A DNA stretch of 64,000 bases from Paenibacillus phytohabitans (GCF_013141775.1 NZ_WHOB01000048.1:1-64000), one strand, 5' to 3'; numbered from the stretch's first letter, positions 1-8,164 are shown. Program-made: numbers and translations. Notes: generated by a model not told the origin, from the letters alone.

Positions 1-951
1 GAGGTCGTCATGGGTGTGGCGGATACGGCTACGTTTGCCTTCAACCTTGTGGTTCACCCGGTCAAAACAACAACGGAAATGAAGAATCAAGCGTTGTATA
101 TCATGGAGCATCCGGAAGTACTGGTGGAAGCGGCCAAGATGGCGTATCATAATTTTGACGAAGGAACGCCGGAAGAGAAGGCAGCGATGCTGGGATCGGT
201 AGCGTCCATCCTGGTTCCGGGACTGCAGGTCACCAAAATCGGAAAAGTAGGTAAAGTGATCGGCGGGGTGGAAGACGTCGTCAGTCAAGCAGCGAAAGAT
301 GCTCTGAAAGGGATCAAGCAGAAGCTCCCGGATCTGGGTCCGGTATTACAGACGCCGGAAGGGCTGGCCTTCAAGGCAGGTGAGATACCCGATACCCCAG
401 CGTTGCCGAAGACATCCGTGCAGCAGCAATATATTGATGCGATGGATGAAATGGGTGGTGGCGGGAGTAGGATTGAGGGGCCGGGTGAAGTTTCAAAGCT
501 TAAACTTACAGAACCTTCTTTATTCAAGGGTAGCAAACCTAAAGGGAAGTATGGTGAAGGCGACTCCCATGGAATCAAAAAACAAAATGAAACAGCCGAT
601 GTATTGGCTGATAATGCCTATGACATTGAAATGTTAGATGAAATTGATGGTGGAAATGGCCATGGCATTGCTGAGGGATCGAATCCGGACTTTCTAATCG
701 AAGGAAATGTATTTGATTGTTATGCTCCAAAACCAGATGGAAAGATACAAAGTATAATTAAAGAAATAGCAGGAAAGACAAAGAAACAATCTGGAAGAAT
801 TGTTTTGAACTTAGACAACTTTCCAAATGAAAAAGTTACCGAAATTATCGAAACAATCTTAAGAAAAGCAAATCCGGATGGAGATTTAAAAAGACTAGAA
901 GAATTAATTTTAGTGAAGAATGGACAAATTACAAGGGTATTTGGAGGTTAG
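1..951 (+). CDS. Polymorphic toxin, C-terminal part with CdiA-type tRNase domain (5' truncated by window)
   Basis: The frame is open to the window edge (three codons precede the first ATG at 10), so this is the tail of a larger exported toxin. The visible part has a helical pre-toxin region (about residues 1-115), a junction containing IPDTPALPKTS (about 126-147), and a tip (about 165-313) with the pattern NETADVLA ... NPDFLIEGNVFDCYAP ... KNGQITRVF. That pattern is what I recall of the CdiA C-terminal tRNA-nuclease family, which cleaves tRNA in target cells. Base composition becomes clearly AT-rich right after the junction, as expected for an exchangeable toxin tip. The delivery module and its class lie outside the window. 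The family call is from memory of motifs; catalytic residues were not mapped. Confidence 0.7.
   Translation, partial: EVVMGVADTATFAFNLVVHPVKTTTEMKNQALYIMEHPEVLVEAAKMAYHNFDEGTPEEKAAMLGSVASILVPGLQVTKIGKVGKVIGGVEDVVSQAAKDALKGIKQKLPDLGPVLQTPEGLAFKAGEIPDTPALPKTSVQQQYIDAMDEMGGGGSRIEGPGEVSKLKLTEPSLFKGSKPKGKYGEGDSHGIKKQNETADVLADNAYDIEMLDEIDGGNGHGIAEGSNPDFLIEGNVFDCYAPKPDGKIQSIIKEIAGKTKKQSGRIVLNLDNFPNEKVTEIIETILRKANPDGDLKRLEELILVKNGQITRVFGG
385..450. repeat. Toxin-junction direct repeat, copy 1
   Basis: This 66-bp stretch inside the toxin gene is matched by 1441-1506 at 63 of 66 positions by eye. It encodes the conserved linker that precedes the variable toxin tip. Such junction repeats are where orphan toxin tips are thought to recombine into the full-length gene. 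Confidence 0.85.
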
Positions 952-956
952 AAGTG

Positions 957-1424
957 ATGGATTGTACATTATACTTGGTCTCAAATTTGGATAAAGAAAC
1001 ACTTAAAAGAACAATCTATGACATAGTTTGCGATGCAGTTGAAGGTAAAGTGACAAACTACGAAAATTTTTCTCGTCTTAGCTGTAAATACTTCACACTT
1101 GATATTGAATTAGAAGATATTAATAGTATTGATTTTTTAAGAGAAGAATATGGAATGGAAATTAATGTGGAGATTGGGATTCAATTATTCGGGAAATTAT
1201 TTTCTGAAGGATTAGAAGTGTTGTTTGAAATTTTTGGTAATATGGTGATTGCTTTTAATCCTAACATGGTGTTTGTAGAAAATGGTACAGATCAAATATT
1301 CAGAAAAGAAGATGCTACTGTAATCATAAATTCAAAGTTAGATCAATATCAGCAAAAGTATCTATCAGATAAGATGATCACTTTACTACGACTTCCATAT
1401 TTTTTTCAGGAGTTACCGAATTAA
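957..1424 (+). CDS. Candidate immunity protein for the upstream toxin
   Basis: A protein of about 155 residues, acidic, with no signal peptide or membrane segment. I do not recognise its family. It begins 5 bases after the toxin stop, and its GGAGG ribosome site (943-947) lies inside the end of the toxin gene, so the two are translationally linked. The start could be ATG 957 (spacing 9) or GTG 954 (spacing 6). Position, size and AT-rich composition are typical of the cognate immunity protein that binds and blocks the toxin in the producing cell. The role is inferred from context only. Confidence 0.55.
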   Translation: MDCTLYLVSNLDKETLKRTIYDIVCDAVEGKVTNYENFSRLSCKYFTLDIELEDINSIDFLREEYGMEINVEIGIQLFGKLFSEGLEVLFEIFGNMVIAFNPNMVFVENGTDQIFRKEDATVIINSKLDQYQQKYLSDKMITLLRLPYFFQELPN

Positions 1425-1440
1425 AGACGGAGGCTGGGAT

Positions 1441-1533
1441 ATACCCGATACCCCAGCCTTGCCAAAGACATCCGTGCAGCAGCAATATATTGATGCGGTG
1501 GATGAAGACTTTAATATAAAGGGAGTAAGATAA
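1441..1533 (+). pseudogene. Orphan toxin cassette reduced to its junction (toxin tip deleted)
   Basis: The segment starts with a 66-bp copy of the toxin junction (compare 385-450) in an open frame reading IPDTPALPKTS and onward. After the junction only about eight more codons remain before a TAA at 1531-1533. It has no start codon of its own. This is the arrangement of an orphan toxin cassette whose tip has been lost while the following immunity-like gene (1534) remains. Three substitutions separate the copies, two of which are silent or conservative, so the duplication looks recent or is maintained by recombination. Confidence 0.7.
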
Positions 1534-2163
1534 ATGAGGGTAAGTCTTAAAGAGAGCTCAGAGAAAAAAGAGAACCTATCAATGAATAATAAGTATATAG
1601 TATATTCTGTTGAAACTAGTAAAAACGGTGAGGAAATTTATAGAATAGAAAATGATGCTAATCAAGTTGTTCCTTACCCAAGCGCATTATTCGAGAGTGT
1701 TTCTGATAAAGTTAATTCTGATTGGATATTATGGAACAAGCCTAATAATAGTTCAGCATTATTACCCAGACAATTTGCTTATCTAAGTTTTTGGGAGGAC
1801 TATTATAATGACGAGTTAAAAGCTATAACAATATTTAATTCGGTCAAGGAACAGCTAATAAGTGAAGAGCTAGAAGAGAATGAAGTGCGTGAGGTTTTTG
1901 AAAATGAGGATGAAGAAAAGATAATATTCATTCTTAATGGTCTTATTAAGACCGAGGACAACAGATTTGTTAATCAAGTAATACGGTATATAAAATCAAA
2001 ATTGGAAGAAGGTCTAAGAGAAGATAATACTGCAATCCTTGCTTTTCGTTACCTGAGTCAATTCAATGATAGTGAAGTAGAAAACTATTTCCTTTATTAT
2101 TTAATGAACATTGAGCTGGGAAATGACCAGTTAACTGAAATAGTAAGTAAGTATTTTGAATAA
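1534..2163 (+). CDS. Hypothetical protein, probable orphan immunity protein
   Basis: A 209-residue soluble acidic protein that I do not recognise. The C-terminal half is predicted by eye to be helical with many Glu and Lys residues. ATG 1534 directly follows the stop of the orphan junction and has GGGAG (about 1521-1525) at good spacing; a later ATG at 1582 (MNNKYIVY) is possible but has a weaker site. Because it follows a toxin-junction remnant, the simplest reading is an immunity gene kept after its toxin tip was deleted, protecting against related toxins of kin cells. Function is inference only. Confidence 0.5.
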   Translation: MRVSLKESSEKKENLSMNNKYIVYSVETSKNGEEIYRIENDANQVVPYPSALFESVSDKVNSDWILWNKPNNSSALLPRQFAYLSFWEDYYNDELKAITIFNSVKEQLISEELEENEVREVFENEDEEKIIFILNGLIKTEDNRFVNQVIRYIKSKLEEGLREDNTAILAFRYLSQFNDSEVENYFLYYLMNIELGNDQLTEIVSKYFE

Positions 2164-2210
2164 ATAACAAATCGTTTCCTAGTATCATGCTTGCTAAAGT
2201 GTTATGCATA

Positions 2211-2256
2211 ATAGGTCAATTATGGTCGGATTCTACCATAGTTGATCTATTTTTAG
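2211..2256 (+). terminator. Intrinsic terminator
   Basis: Arms 2211-2226 and 2235-2250 pair over 16 positions (two G-U pairs) around an 8-base loop, followed by TTTTT. It closes the orphan immunity gene. It sits only 11 bases before the ribosome site of the next gene, so that gene either depends on readthrough or has a promoter inside this region. Confidence 0.75.
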
Positions 2257-2278
2257 TTATCGGAGGAGATTTCTTAGA

Positions 2279-2746
2279 TTGAAAATTAATGATACAGTTT
2301 TTAGTGAACTTGAATTTGATTATGTTTGGGGCAAGGATACTACAATTGAGATTTTCGGAGGGGAAGTCAATATTTCTTTGATAGTAGATGGTGATGAAGA
2401 TGGCGAATTTAGTGAAAAACAGTATGCTTCATATAATACTTTGAAAGAAAATTGGGGGGCTTTTCAACAAAGCATTCTGAAACCAATTTTAGACTATTAC
2501 AAACCGAAGCGATCTGAACTTGGGTATGACGTTTCATATAATGAAAAGTACCCTTTAATTGAATCAAATGATAAACTTCTCGAAAGTATCATGCTAGTTG
2601 GAATTTTTGTACCATCTGCAAGACGATTTGAAGGCAGATATATTGGACTGACATTTGACTGTACATGGGATCAGGAGAATGGCCTGGGACTTCGTTTATT
2701 GGATGAAGCTGTAATTGATGTTGGATATCAGGATGTTGTTATTTAG
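2279..2746 (+). CDS. DUF6985-like protein, probable immunity-type protein
   Basis: A 155-residue soluble protein with no signal peptide. The end, reading LGLRLLDEAVIDVGYQDV, resembles what I recall of the DUF6985 family, which is common beside polymorphic toxins and often regarded as immunity-like. The start is TTG at 2279, set by a strong GGAGGAG (2262-2268) with spacing of 10; there is no better ATG upstream. It lies in the AT-rich toxin block, before the composition returns to normal at the MarR gene. The exact family and role are uncertain. Confidence 0.55.
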   Translation: MKINDTVFSELEFDYVWGKDTTIEIFGGEVNISLIVDGDEDGEFSEKQYASYNTLKENWGAFQQSILKPILDYYKPKRSELGYDVSYNEKYPLIESNDKLLESIMLVGIFVPSARRFEGRYIGLTFDCTWDQENGLGLRLLDEAVIDVGYQDVVI

Positions 2747-2782
2747 CAGCAAAGTAATCGGAATGGGGAGCATCTATATTTT

Positions 2783-2811
2783 TTGACGGCGCTACCTCTC
2801 CTGCTTATAAT
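2783..2811 (+). promoter_or_regulatory. Promoter of the MarR gene
   Basis: TTGACG (2783-2788), a 17-bp spacer and TATAAT (2806-2811). It lies inside the longest possible reading frame of the MarR gene, which supports the shorter start at 2852. Confidence 0.75.
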
Positions 2812-2851
2812 GAACAAATATAATGCAGCAACAACGACGGGAGACGCGGGA

Positions 2852-3280
2852 ATGGAGCAATATACGGAAGACATAGGGTATATCATGTGGAGAGTCACGA
2901 ACAATTGGCAAAAATTAATGAAAGCTGAGCTGCGGGAGGTGGATCTGACACATGTCCAGTTTGCGCTGCTGCGGTCCTGCCATGCACTGAATGAGCGGGA
3001 AAGCGCGTCCGGTGTGACGCAGATTCAGATTGCCCACAATTCTGATATCGATCCGATGATGGCTTCAGAAGTGCTGAGAACACTGGAGAAAAAAGGGTAT
3101 ATCAGCCGTGTGCCGCATCCGCAGGATACCAGAGCCAAGCTGATCTCACTGACCGAATCCGGTGTAGCTGTAATGGAACGTGCCAGCCGGATAGTTATGA
3201 GCGCGGACCAGATGTTTTTCTCCAAGCTGGGGCCGGATATGCATGATTTCATTGCCCGATTAAAGATGCTGTCGACATAG
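2852..3280 (+). CDS. MarR-family transcriptional regulator
   Basis: A 142-residue winged-helix repressor. The recognition region is about residues 50-100 (TQIQIAHNSDIDPMMASEVLRTLEKKGYISR) and the wing contains HPQDTRAKLISLT, the usual MarR D-x-R signature. ATG 2852 is chosen because GGGAG precedes it at spacing 8 and because a promoter occupies the upstream in-frame extension. The next gene is a multidrug-type exporter, so this is likely its ligand-responsive repressor, acting at the direct repeats overlapping the exporter promoter. The ligand is unknown. Confidence 0.88.
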   Translation: MEQYTEDIGYIMWRVTNNWQKLMKAELREVDLTHVQFALLRSCHALNERESASGVTQIQIAHNSDIDPMMASEVLRTLEKKGYISRVPHPQDTRAKLISLTESGVAVMERASRIVMSADQMFFSKLGPDMHDFIARLKMLST

Positions 3281-3321
3281 ATCTGGAATGAATTTGCCAA
3301 AAGAAAGGTTAAAGAAAAACC

Positions 3322-3365
3322 TTGACTCCATTTAATAAGTGAACATATAATAATCGGACATATAA
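3322..3365 (+). promoter_or_regulatory. Exporter promoter with overlapping repeated operator
   Basis: TTGACT (3322-3327), 18-bp spacer, TATAAT (3346-3351). The direct repeats GAACATATAA (3341-3350) and GGACATATAA (3356-3365), 15 bp apart, cover and follow the -10 box and are a plausible MarR binding site. Confidence 0.6.
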
Positions 3366-3404
3366 ATAATATGGATAGGCAATTCGAGAGGAGAACGTTA
3401 GTAC

Positions 3405-4883
3405 ATGAATGAGGCATCACAAATCAAGGTGAAATACAAGGTAATCCCTGTGCTCGTAGCGCTATTACTGGGGGGATTCATCGGTCTGTTAAGTGAGACC
3501 ATGATGAACGTGGCCCTGCCGGTGCTTATGGCGGAGTGGAATCTTTCCGCTTCAACCGCACAATGGATCACCACAGGTTACATTCTGGTCATCAGCATCA
3601 TTATGCCGGTCTCAGCCTTACTGCTGCAGTGGTTCACAACTAGAAAATTATTCGTGACTGCCATCAGCTTATTTATGCTCGGAACCTTGGCCGCAGGACT
3701 TGCCCCGGGCTTTGGGATGCTGCTTATCGGGCGTTTGGTTCAGGCAGCGGGTACCGCAATCTTGATGCCGGTCATCTTCAATACGATCCTGACTATTATT
3801 CCACCCGCCAAACGCGGGGCGGCTATGGGTATGGTAGGTCTCGTGATGATGGTAGCTCCGGCGCTTGGACCTACCGTGTCCGGGCTGATCATCGACAAGC
3901 TGGATTGGCACTGGATGTTCTGGGTGCTGGTTCCTTTCCTGGTGATCGACTTTATTATCGGGCTGCTTAATATTGAGAATGTGGCAACGATCACCAAACC
4001 GAAGATTGATATTTTGTCGCTTGTCCTGTCCACCATCGCCTTTGGAGGTATCGTATACGGGCTTAGTGTTGTGGGCGAAGGAGACGGAGGCTGGGGCAGT
4101 CCGAAGGTTATTGCCTGCCTTGTTATCGGACTTGCAGCACTCTTACTGTTTATCTTGCGCCAGCTCTCGATGAAGCAGCCGATCATGAATCTGCGGGCGT
4201 TCAAATATCCGATGTTCACAGCAGGTACGTTGTTTATTGTTATCGGGTTCCTGACGATTTTCGCTACATCGTATTTGCTGCCGATCTTTATGCAGGGCTC
4301 ACTGAGATTGTCAGCACTGTATGCCGGACTGCTCATGCTTCCCGCAGGGCTGGTCAATGCCATACTGTCCCCTATTATCGGACGGAGCTTTGATAAAGTC
4401 GGCCCCCGGGTACTGGTTATTCCGGGTATGATTATTCTGTCCGCTGCCATGTGGATGTTCACCAGCGTTGACGTAAATACTCCAGTCTACATGATCATTC
4501 TTATGCACTGCTGCATGACAGTAGGTCTGGCGCTTACCCTGATGCCGGCGCAGACGAACGGGCTCAATCAGCTGCCACGGGAACTGCATCCGCACGGTAC
4601 AGCCATCATGAATACCCTGCAGCAGTTAGCCAGTGCAGTCGGAACAGCTCTGATTGTAAGTGTGATGACTGCCGGCCAAAGTACCTACATCAGTACTCAT
4701 TTGGATACCGCAGCAGCGGATATGGGAGCACTAAGTCTGGCGGCAGGCGTGCATAATGCGTTCATTCTGGCGGCAGTCATCACGCTGATTGGTGTGATTG
4801 CCGGGTTCTTCGTGAGACGGAGTATCGTTCACAGCCATGCTGCACCACAGCCGGATATGCCAAGACGACAGACGGCTTCCTAA
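3405..4883 (+). CDS. MFS drug exporter, DHA2 (EmrB/QacA/LmrB) type
   Basis: A 492-residue integral membrane protein with about 14 hydrophobic segments, the usual length and topology of the DHA2 group of proton-driven drug exporters. Visible motifs are ALPVLMAEWNLS with WITTGYIL near segment 2 (residues 37-60), GRLVQAAGTAILMPV in segment 4, and the motif-C-like GPTVSGLIID in segment 5. ATG 3405 follows GAGAGGAG. It is preceded by a MarR regulator in the same direction with its own promoter between them, and is closed by a terminator at 4902. The substrate cannot be read from sequence; drugs or toxic metabolites are likely. Confidence 0.88.
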   Translation: MNEASQIKVKYKVIPVLVALLLGGFIGLLSETMMNVALPVLMAEWNLSASTAQWITTGYILVISIIMPVSALLLQWFTTRKLFVTAISLFMLGTLAAGLAPGFGMLLIGRLVQAAGTAILMPVIFNTILTIIPPAKRGAAMGMVGLVMMVAPALGPTVSGLIIDKLDWHWMFWVLVPFLVIDFIIGLLNIENVATITKPKIDILSLVLSTIAFGGIVYGLSVVGEGDGGWGSPKVIACLVIGLAALLLFILRQLSMKQPIMNLRAFKYPMFTAGTLFIVIGFLTIFATSYLLPIFMQGSLRLSALYAGLLMLPAGLVNAILSPIIGRSFDKVGPRVLVIPGMIILSAAMWMFTSVDVNTPVYMIILMHCCMTVGLALTLMPAQTNGLNQLPRELHPHGTAIMNTLQQLASAVGTALIVSVMTAGQSTYISTHLDTAAADMGALSLAAGVHNAFILAAVITLIGVIAGFFVRRSIVHSHAAPQPDMPRRQTAS

Positions 4884-4901
4884 TATTCGAGAGTTAATAA
4901 G

Positions 4902-4935
4902 GGGATTTCCGGCATTTGCCGGAGGTCCTCTTTTA
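4902..4935 (+). terminator. Intrinsic terminator
   Basis: GGATTTCCGGCA pairs with TGCCGGAGGTCC (12 bp, two G-U pairs) across a 2-4 base loop, followed by TTTT. It ends the exporter gene. Confidence 0.75.
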
Positions 4936-5070
4936 ACAATGGAGTACAAATATAGCGGGTTTCTATTGGTCACTTGCACAATGCATTTCGTCCGATCATC
5001 AATATTCTTTTGCTGCCCTAAGACCTTATAATGAGAGCGTGTTCAACAAGTACTTAGGGGGATATTCGAA

Positions 5071-6372
5071 ATGGAAGGATTAATCATTGATTGGTACGGA
5101 GCACTGGCAGGACTGGCAATTGCCATTATTCTGATCCTTAGAAAATTGAATCCGGTATACGCACTGTTCCTGGGAGCCATTGTAGGTGCTCTTATTGGTG
5201 GAGCCAATCTGGAACAGACGGTAAGCGTTCTTGTAAGCGGTACACAAAGTGTAATGGGCACGGTTCTGCGGGTGCTGGCCGCCGGTGTTCTGGCTGGTGT
5301 CATGATGGAATCGGGTGCAGCTGAAGCAATAGCCCAGGCTATTGTGAGAAAGTTCGGCGGAAGCAAGGCGATACTCGCCCTCGCATTGGCAACGATGGTC
5401 ATTACGGCCATGGGGGTTTTCATTCCGGTAGCGGTATTAATTGTGGCTCCAATTGCTCTATCGGTGGGTAACAAGATGGGGATTTCCAAGGTAGCGTTGC
5501 TGCTGGCACTGTCGGGCGGAGGGAAGGCCGGGAATATTATCTCCCCGAATCCGAATACCATCGCAGCCGCACGGGGCTTCGACCTGGATTTAAGCCATGT
5601 GATGCTGGCGGGTCTGATCCCGGCCGTCTGTGGATTGATTGTAACCGTTATCCTTGCCTCATTGCTGAAGAAAAAAGGTATAATGGTTACCACTGAAGAA
5701 GCTGCTAACGGTACCGACACTGCGAATACAGCTACTTATCCGCCGCTCAGCCGAGCGATTGTCGCTCCTCTGGTTGCGATTGTCCTGCTGATGATTAATC
5801 CAATCGGTTCGATCTCCGGGATCGAAGCACTGGCCAGACTCAAAGTGGATGCGCTTTATATTCTGCCGCTGGCCGGAATTATCGGTATGCTGGCGATGGG
5901 GCAGGGGAACAAGGTTCTGCAGTATACTTCCTCCGGTCTCAGTAAAATGACTGCCACCGTCCTGATCCTGATCGGGGCAGGCGGAATTGCCGGCTTGATA
6001 TCTGCTTCGGATTTATCGAATCAGGTGGTTCATCTCATTGAGCTGTCCGGTATCTCCGGCACGTTCCTGGCGCCGATCTCCGGTATTCTGATGGCAGCGG
6101 CAACCGCGTCCACTTCGACTGGGGTTATTGTGGCGACCGGCTCCTTCGGACAGGCCATTCTGGATATGGGCACGGCTCCGCTGGCGGCAGCCGTTATGGT
6201 CCATACCGGAGCGACGGTCATCGACTCGCTGCCGCAGGGCACCTACTTCCACGTTACTGCTGACAGTATGAAGATGACGATCAAGCAGCGTATGGGGCTG
6301 ATTCCTTACGAAGCGCTTGTCGGCGGAACGATGACGATTGTGGCTACGCTGGTTTACGGATTTTTATTCTAA
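5071..6372 (+). CDS. GntP-family sugar-acid:proton symporter (glycerate or aldonate permease)
   Basis: A 433-residue membrane protein with about 12 hydrophobic segments. GGKAGNIISPNPNTIAAA (about 151-168) and SASTSTGVIVATGS-like stretches near the end are typical of the GntP family, whose members import gluconate, glycerate and related acids with protons. AGGGGG lies 9 bases before ATG 5071. It is followed 27 bases later by glycerate kinase, which favours glycerate. The neighbouring aldolase/dehydratase cluster resembles E. coli yjhFGHI, where yjhF is also a GntP-type permease, so a xylonate-like substrate is an alternative. Confidence 0.85.
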   Translation: MEGLIIDWYGALAGLAIAIILILRKLNPVYALFLGAIVGALIGGANLEQTVSVLVSGTQSVMGTVLRVLAAGVLAGVMMESGAAEAIAQAIVRKFGGSKAILALALATMVITAMGVFIPVAVLIVAPIALSVGNKMGISKVALLLALSGGGKAGNIISPNPNTIAAARGFDLDLSHVMLAGLIPAVCGLIVTVILASLLKKKGIMVTTEEAANGTDTANTATYPPLSRAIVAPLVAIVLLMINPIGSISGIEALARLKVDALYILPLAGIIGMLAMGQGNKVLQYTSSGLSKMTATVLILIGAGGIAGLISASDLSNQVVHLIELSGISGTFLAPISGILMAAATASTSTGVIVATGSFGQAILDMGTAPLAAAVMVHTGATVIDSLPQGTYFHVTADSMKMTIKQRMGLIPYEALVGGTMTIVATLVYGFLF

Positions 6373-6399
6373 TATCAATATCATATACGGGGTGTGGAA

Positions 6400-7542
6400 A
6401 TGAGAGAGAAAACCTTTGTACTGGCACCGGATTCTTTTAAGGAGAGTATGACTGCGAAGGAAGTCTGTCTTGCGATGGAGAGCGGACTGCGGAAGATTTA
6501 TCCGGAAGCGGCTTATATCCATGTTCCCATGGCAGACGGCGGAGAGGGGACGGTACAGTCTCTTGTCGATGCTTCCGGCGGGGAGATTCATTATAAAAAA
6601 GTCGTGGGGCCTCTGGGACAGCCGGTTACAGCGAAATACGGAATTCTTGGCGACGGAGAGACTGCGGCGATCGAAATGGCTTCTGCCAGCGGCATTCAGC
6701 TGGTGGACAAGGCAGACCGGAATCCGCTGATCACAACGACTTACGGTACAGGCGAACTGATTCTGGAATGTCTGGAACAGGGAATCCACAAAATTATTAT
6801 CGGCATCGGCGGGAGTGCGACCAATGACGGCGGCGCAGGCATGGCTGAGGCGCTGGGTGCAAGATTCATCGATGAGGCGGGGGAGTTGCTGCCGCGCGGC
6901 GGCGGCAGTCTGGGTCGGCTGAGCAGCGTCGACATCAGCTCGCTTGATGCAAGACTGCAGCAGGTTCAGCTGATTGTGGCCTGTGATGTGACGAATCCGC
7001 TCTGCGGCGATCATGGGGCATCAGCGGTATTCGGCCCGCAAAAAGGCGCTACACCTGAAATGGTGCAGCAGCTTGATGCCAATCTCGCTCATTATGCGGC
7101 GGTGGTGAAGCAGCAGCTTGGCAAGGATGTGCGGGATCTTCCCGGTGCCGGTGCGGCCGGCGGTCTGGGGGCAGGCCTTATGATCTTTACACAGGCCACA
7201 CTCCAGAAGGGGATCGAGATCGTGATTGAATACACGGGTCTTGCGCGGAAGCTGGCGGATGCGGACTTCGTATTTACCGGTGAAGGCGGAATCGATTTCC
7301 AGACCAAATTCGGCAAAACACCGTATGGCGTAGCCCGTACCGCAAAGGCCAACGGCAAGAAGGTGATTGCCCTGGCCGGTTACATCGGCGAAGGAATTGA
7401 AACGCTGTATGCAGAAGGCATCGATGCCATCTTCGGCATAGTCCCGGGTGCTTCCAGCCTGGAGCAGCTGCTGGCTGAAGGCCCGGCCAATGTCGAGCGG
7501 ACTTGTGAGAATATTGCGAGGTTGCTGAAGCTTAGCGAATAG
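6400..7542 (+). CDS. Glycerate kinase, type 1 (GarK/GlxK family)
   Basis: A 380-residue enzyme phosphorylating D-glycerate with ATP, normally to 2-phosphoglycerate in this family, feeding lower glycolysis. Family marks are APDSFKESMTA at the N-terminus, PMADGGEGT (about 45), GIGGSATNDGGAG (about 130-142) and TGEGGIDFQT (about 290). GGGGTG at 6389-6394 with spacing 5 selects ATG 6400 rather than GTG 6394. It forms an operon with the permease upstream. A 17-bp tandem repeat begins exactly at its stop codon. The divergently placed CdaR-type gene is a likely regulator, since CdaR controls sugar-diacid and glycerate genes in E. coli. Confidence 0.93.
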   Translation: MREKTFVLAPDSFKESMTAKEVCLAMESGLRKIYPEAAYIHVPMADGGEGTVQSLVDASGGEIHYKKVVGPLGQPVTAKYGILGDGETAAIEMASASGIQLVDKADRNPLITTTYGTGELILECLEQGIHKIIIGIGGSATNDGGAGMAEALGARFIDEAGELLPRGGGSLGRLSSVDISSLDARLQQVQLIVACDVTNPLCGDHGASAVFGPQKGATPEMVQQLDANLAHYAAVVKQQLGKDVRDLPGAGAAGGLGAGLMIFTQATLQKGIEIVIEYTGLARKLADADFVFTGEGGIDFQTKFGKTPYGVARTAKANGKKVIALAGYIGEGIETLYAEGIDAIFGIVPGASSLEQLLAEGPANVERTCENIARLLKLSE

Positions 7543-7692
7543 TGGAGCTGGGGGATTAGTGTAGCTAGGTGAATAGTGAAGCTGGGTGAATAATGTAGCT
7601 AGGTGAACAGTTGAGTTGGGAGAATAGTGGAGCTGGGGGATTAGTGTAGCTGAGTGAATAGTTAAGCTGGGCGAATAGCTGAGTTGAATTGG
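7540..7692. repeat. 17-bp tandem repeat, nine copies
   Basis: Nine adjoining units of exactly 17 bp, consensus TAGTGNAGCTGGGTGAA, start at the TAG stop codon of the glycerate kinase gene. The last 17 bp of coding sequence before the stop match the unit at 12 of 17 positions, so the array may have grown out of the gene's 3' end. The repeat then decays into GATTGAGTTGAATT-like sequence up to the terminator. Confidence 0.85.
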
Positions 7693-7716
7693 ATTGAGTT
7701 GAATTGAGTCTGATTG

Positions 7717-7755
7717 AATAGCCCCTGGGATAATTCCCAGGGGCTATTAGTTTTG
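7717..7755 (+). terminator. Intrinsic terminator
   Basis: A perfect 14-bp stem (7717-7730 with 7735-7748) with loop TAAT, followed by AGTTTTG. It ends the permease-kinase operon beyond the 17-bp array. Confidence 0.85.
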
Positions 7756-7795
7756 TATAGGGGAGAGTAATCTTAGGCAGAGGTGAAATCCTGCA

Positions 7796-7909
7796 CGAAA
7801 TACAACATTCTCCCCATGATATCGGGTCTAATCACAGATTGTTGTATTTCATACAACAATCGTTACGAAACCGCCTGAAATTATGATTCCGAGTTGTATT
7901 ATGTACAAC
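7796..7909. repeat. Cluster of ATACAAC palindromes
   Basis: A near-perfect inverted repeat spans 7837-7861 (11-bp arms GATTGTTGTAT and its complement, 3-bp loop). A weaker copy, GTTGTA with TACAAC, is at 7893-7909, and a single half-site is at 7800-7806. The three sites lie between two convergent genes, so an operator role is not obvious; they may belong to a dispersed intergenic element. Confidence 0.6.
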
Positions 7910-7944
7910 ATTTGGAAACGCGAGGCAGTAATTCAACGCACGGT

Positions 7945-8145
7945 ACGCCCCCGCCCGCGCAATCCGCCCGCCTGCACCCGCATCCCCGCCCGAGCCCCCG
8001 CCGACACACCCGCCCGCCCTCTCGCACCCCGCCGACGCACCCGCACCCCGCCGACGGACCCGACCGCCTGCCCGCACTCGCACACCCTCCCGCGCACACC
8101 CTCACGCACCCGCACCCTCACCCGCACGCACCCTCGCCAGGACAT
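7945..8145. repeat. C-rich low-complexity stretch
   Basis: About 200 bp that is almost G-poor and built from CCCGCACCC-like and CCGCCGAC-like words without a fixed period. It separates the convergent glycerate and CdaR units. Frames through it only encode Pro/Thr/His-rich low-complexity chains and are not called as genes. A similar but regularly periodic stretch occurs at 38860-39140. Confidence 0.7.
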
Positions 8146-8164
8146 AACAACACGAGAAGACGCT

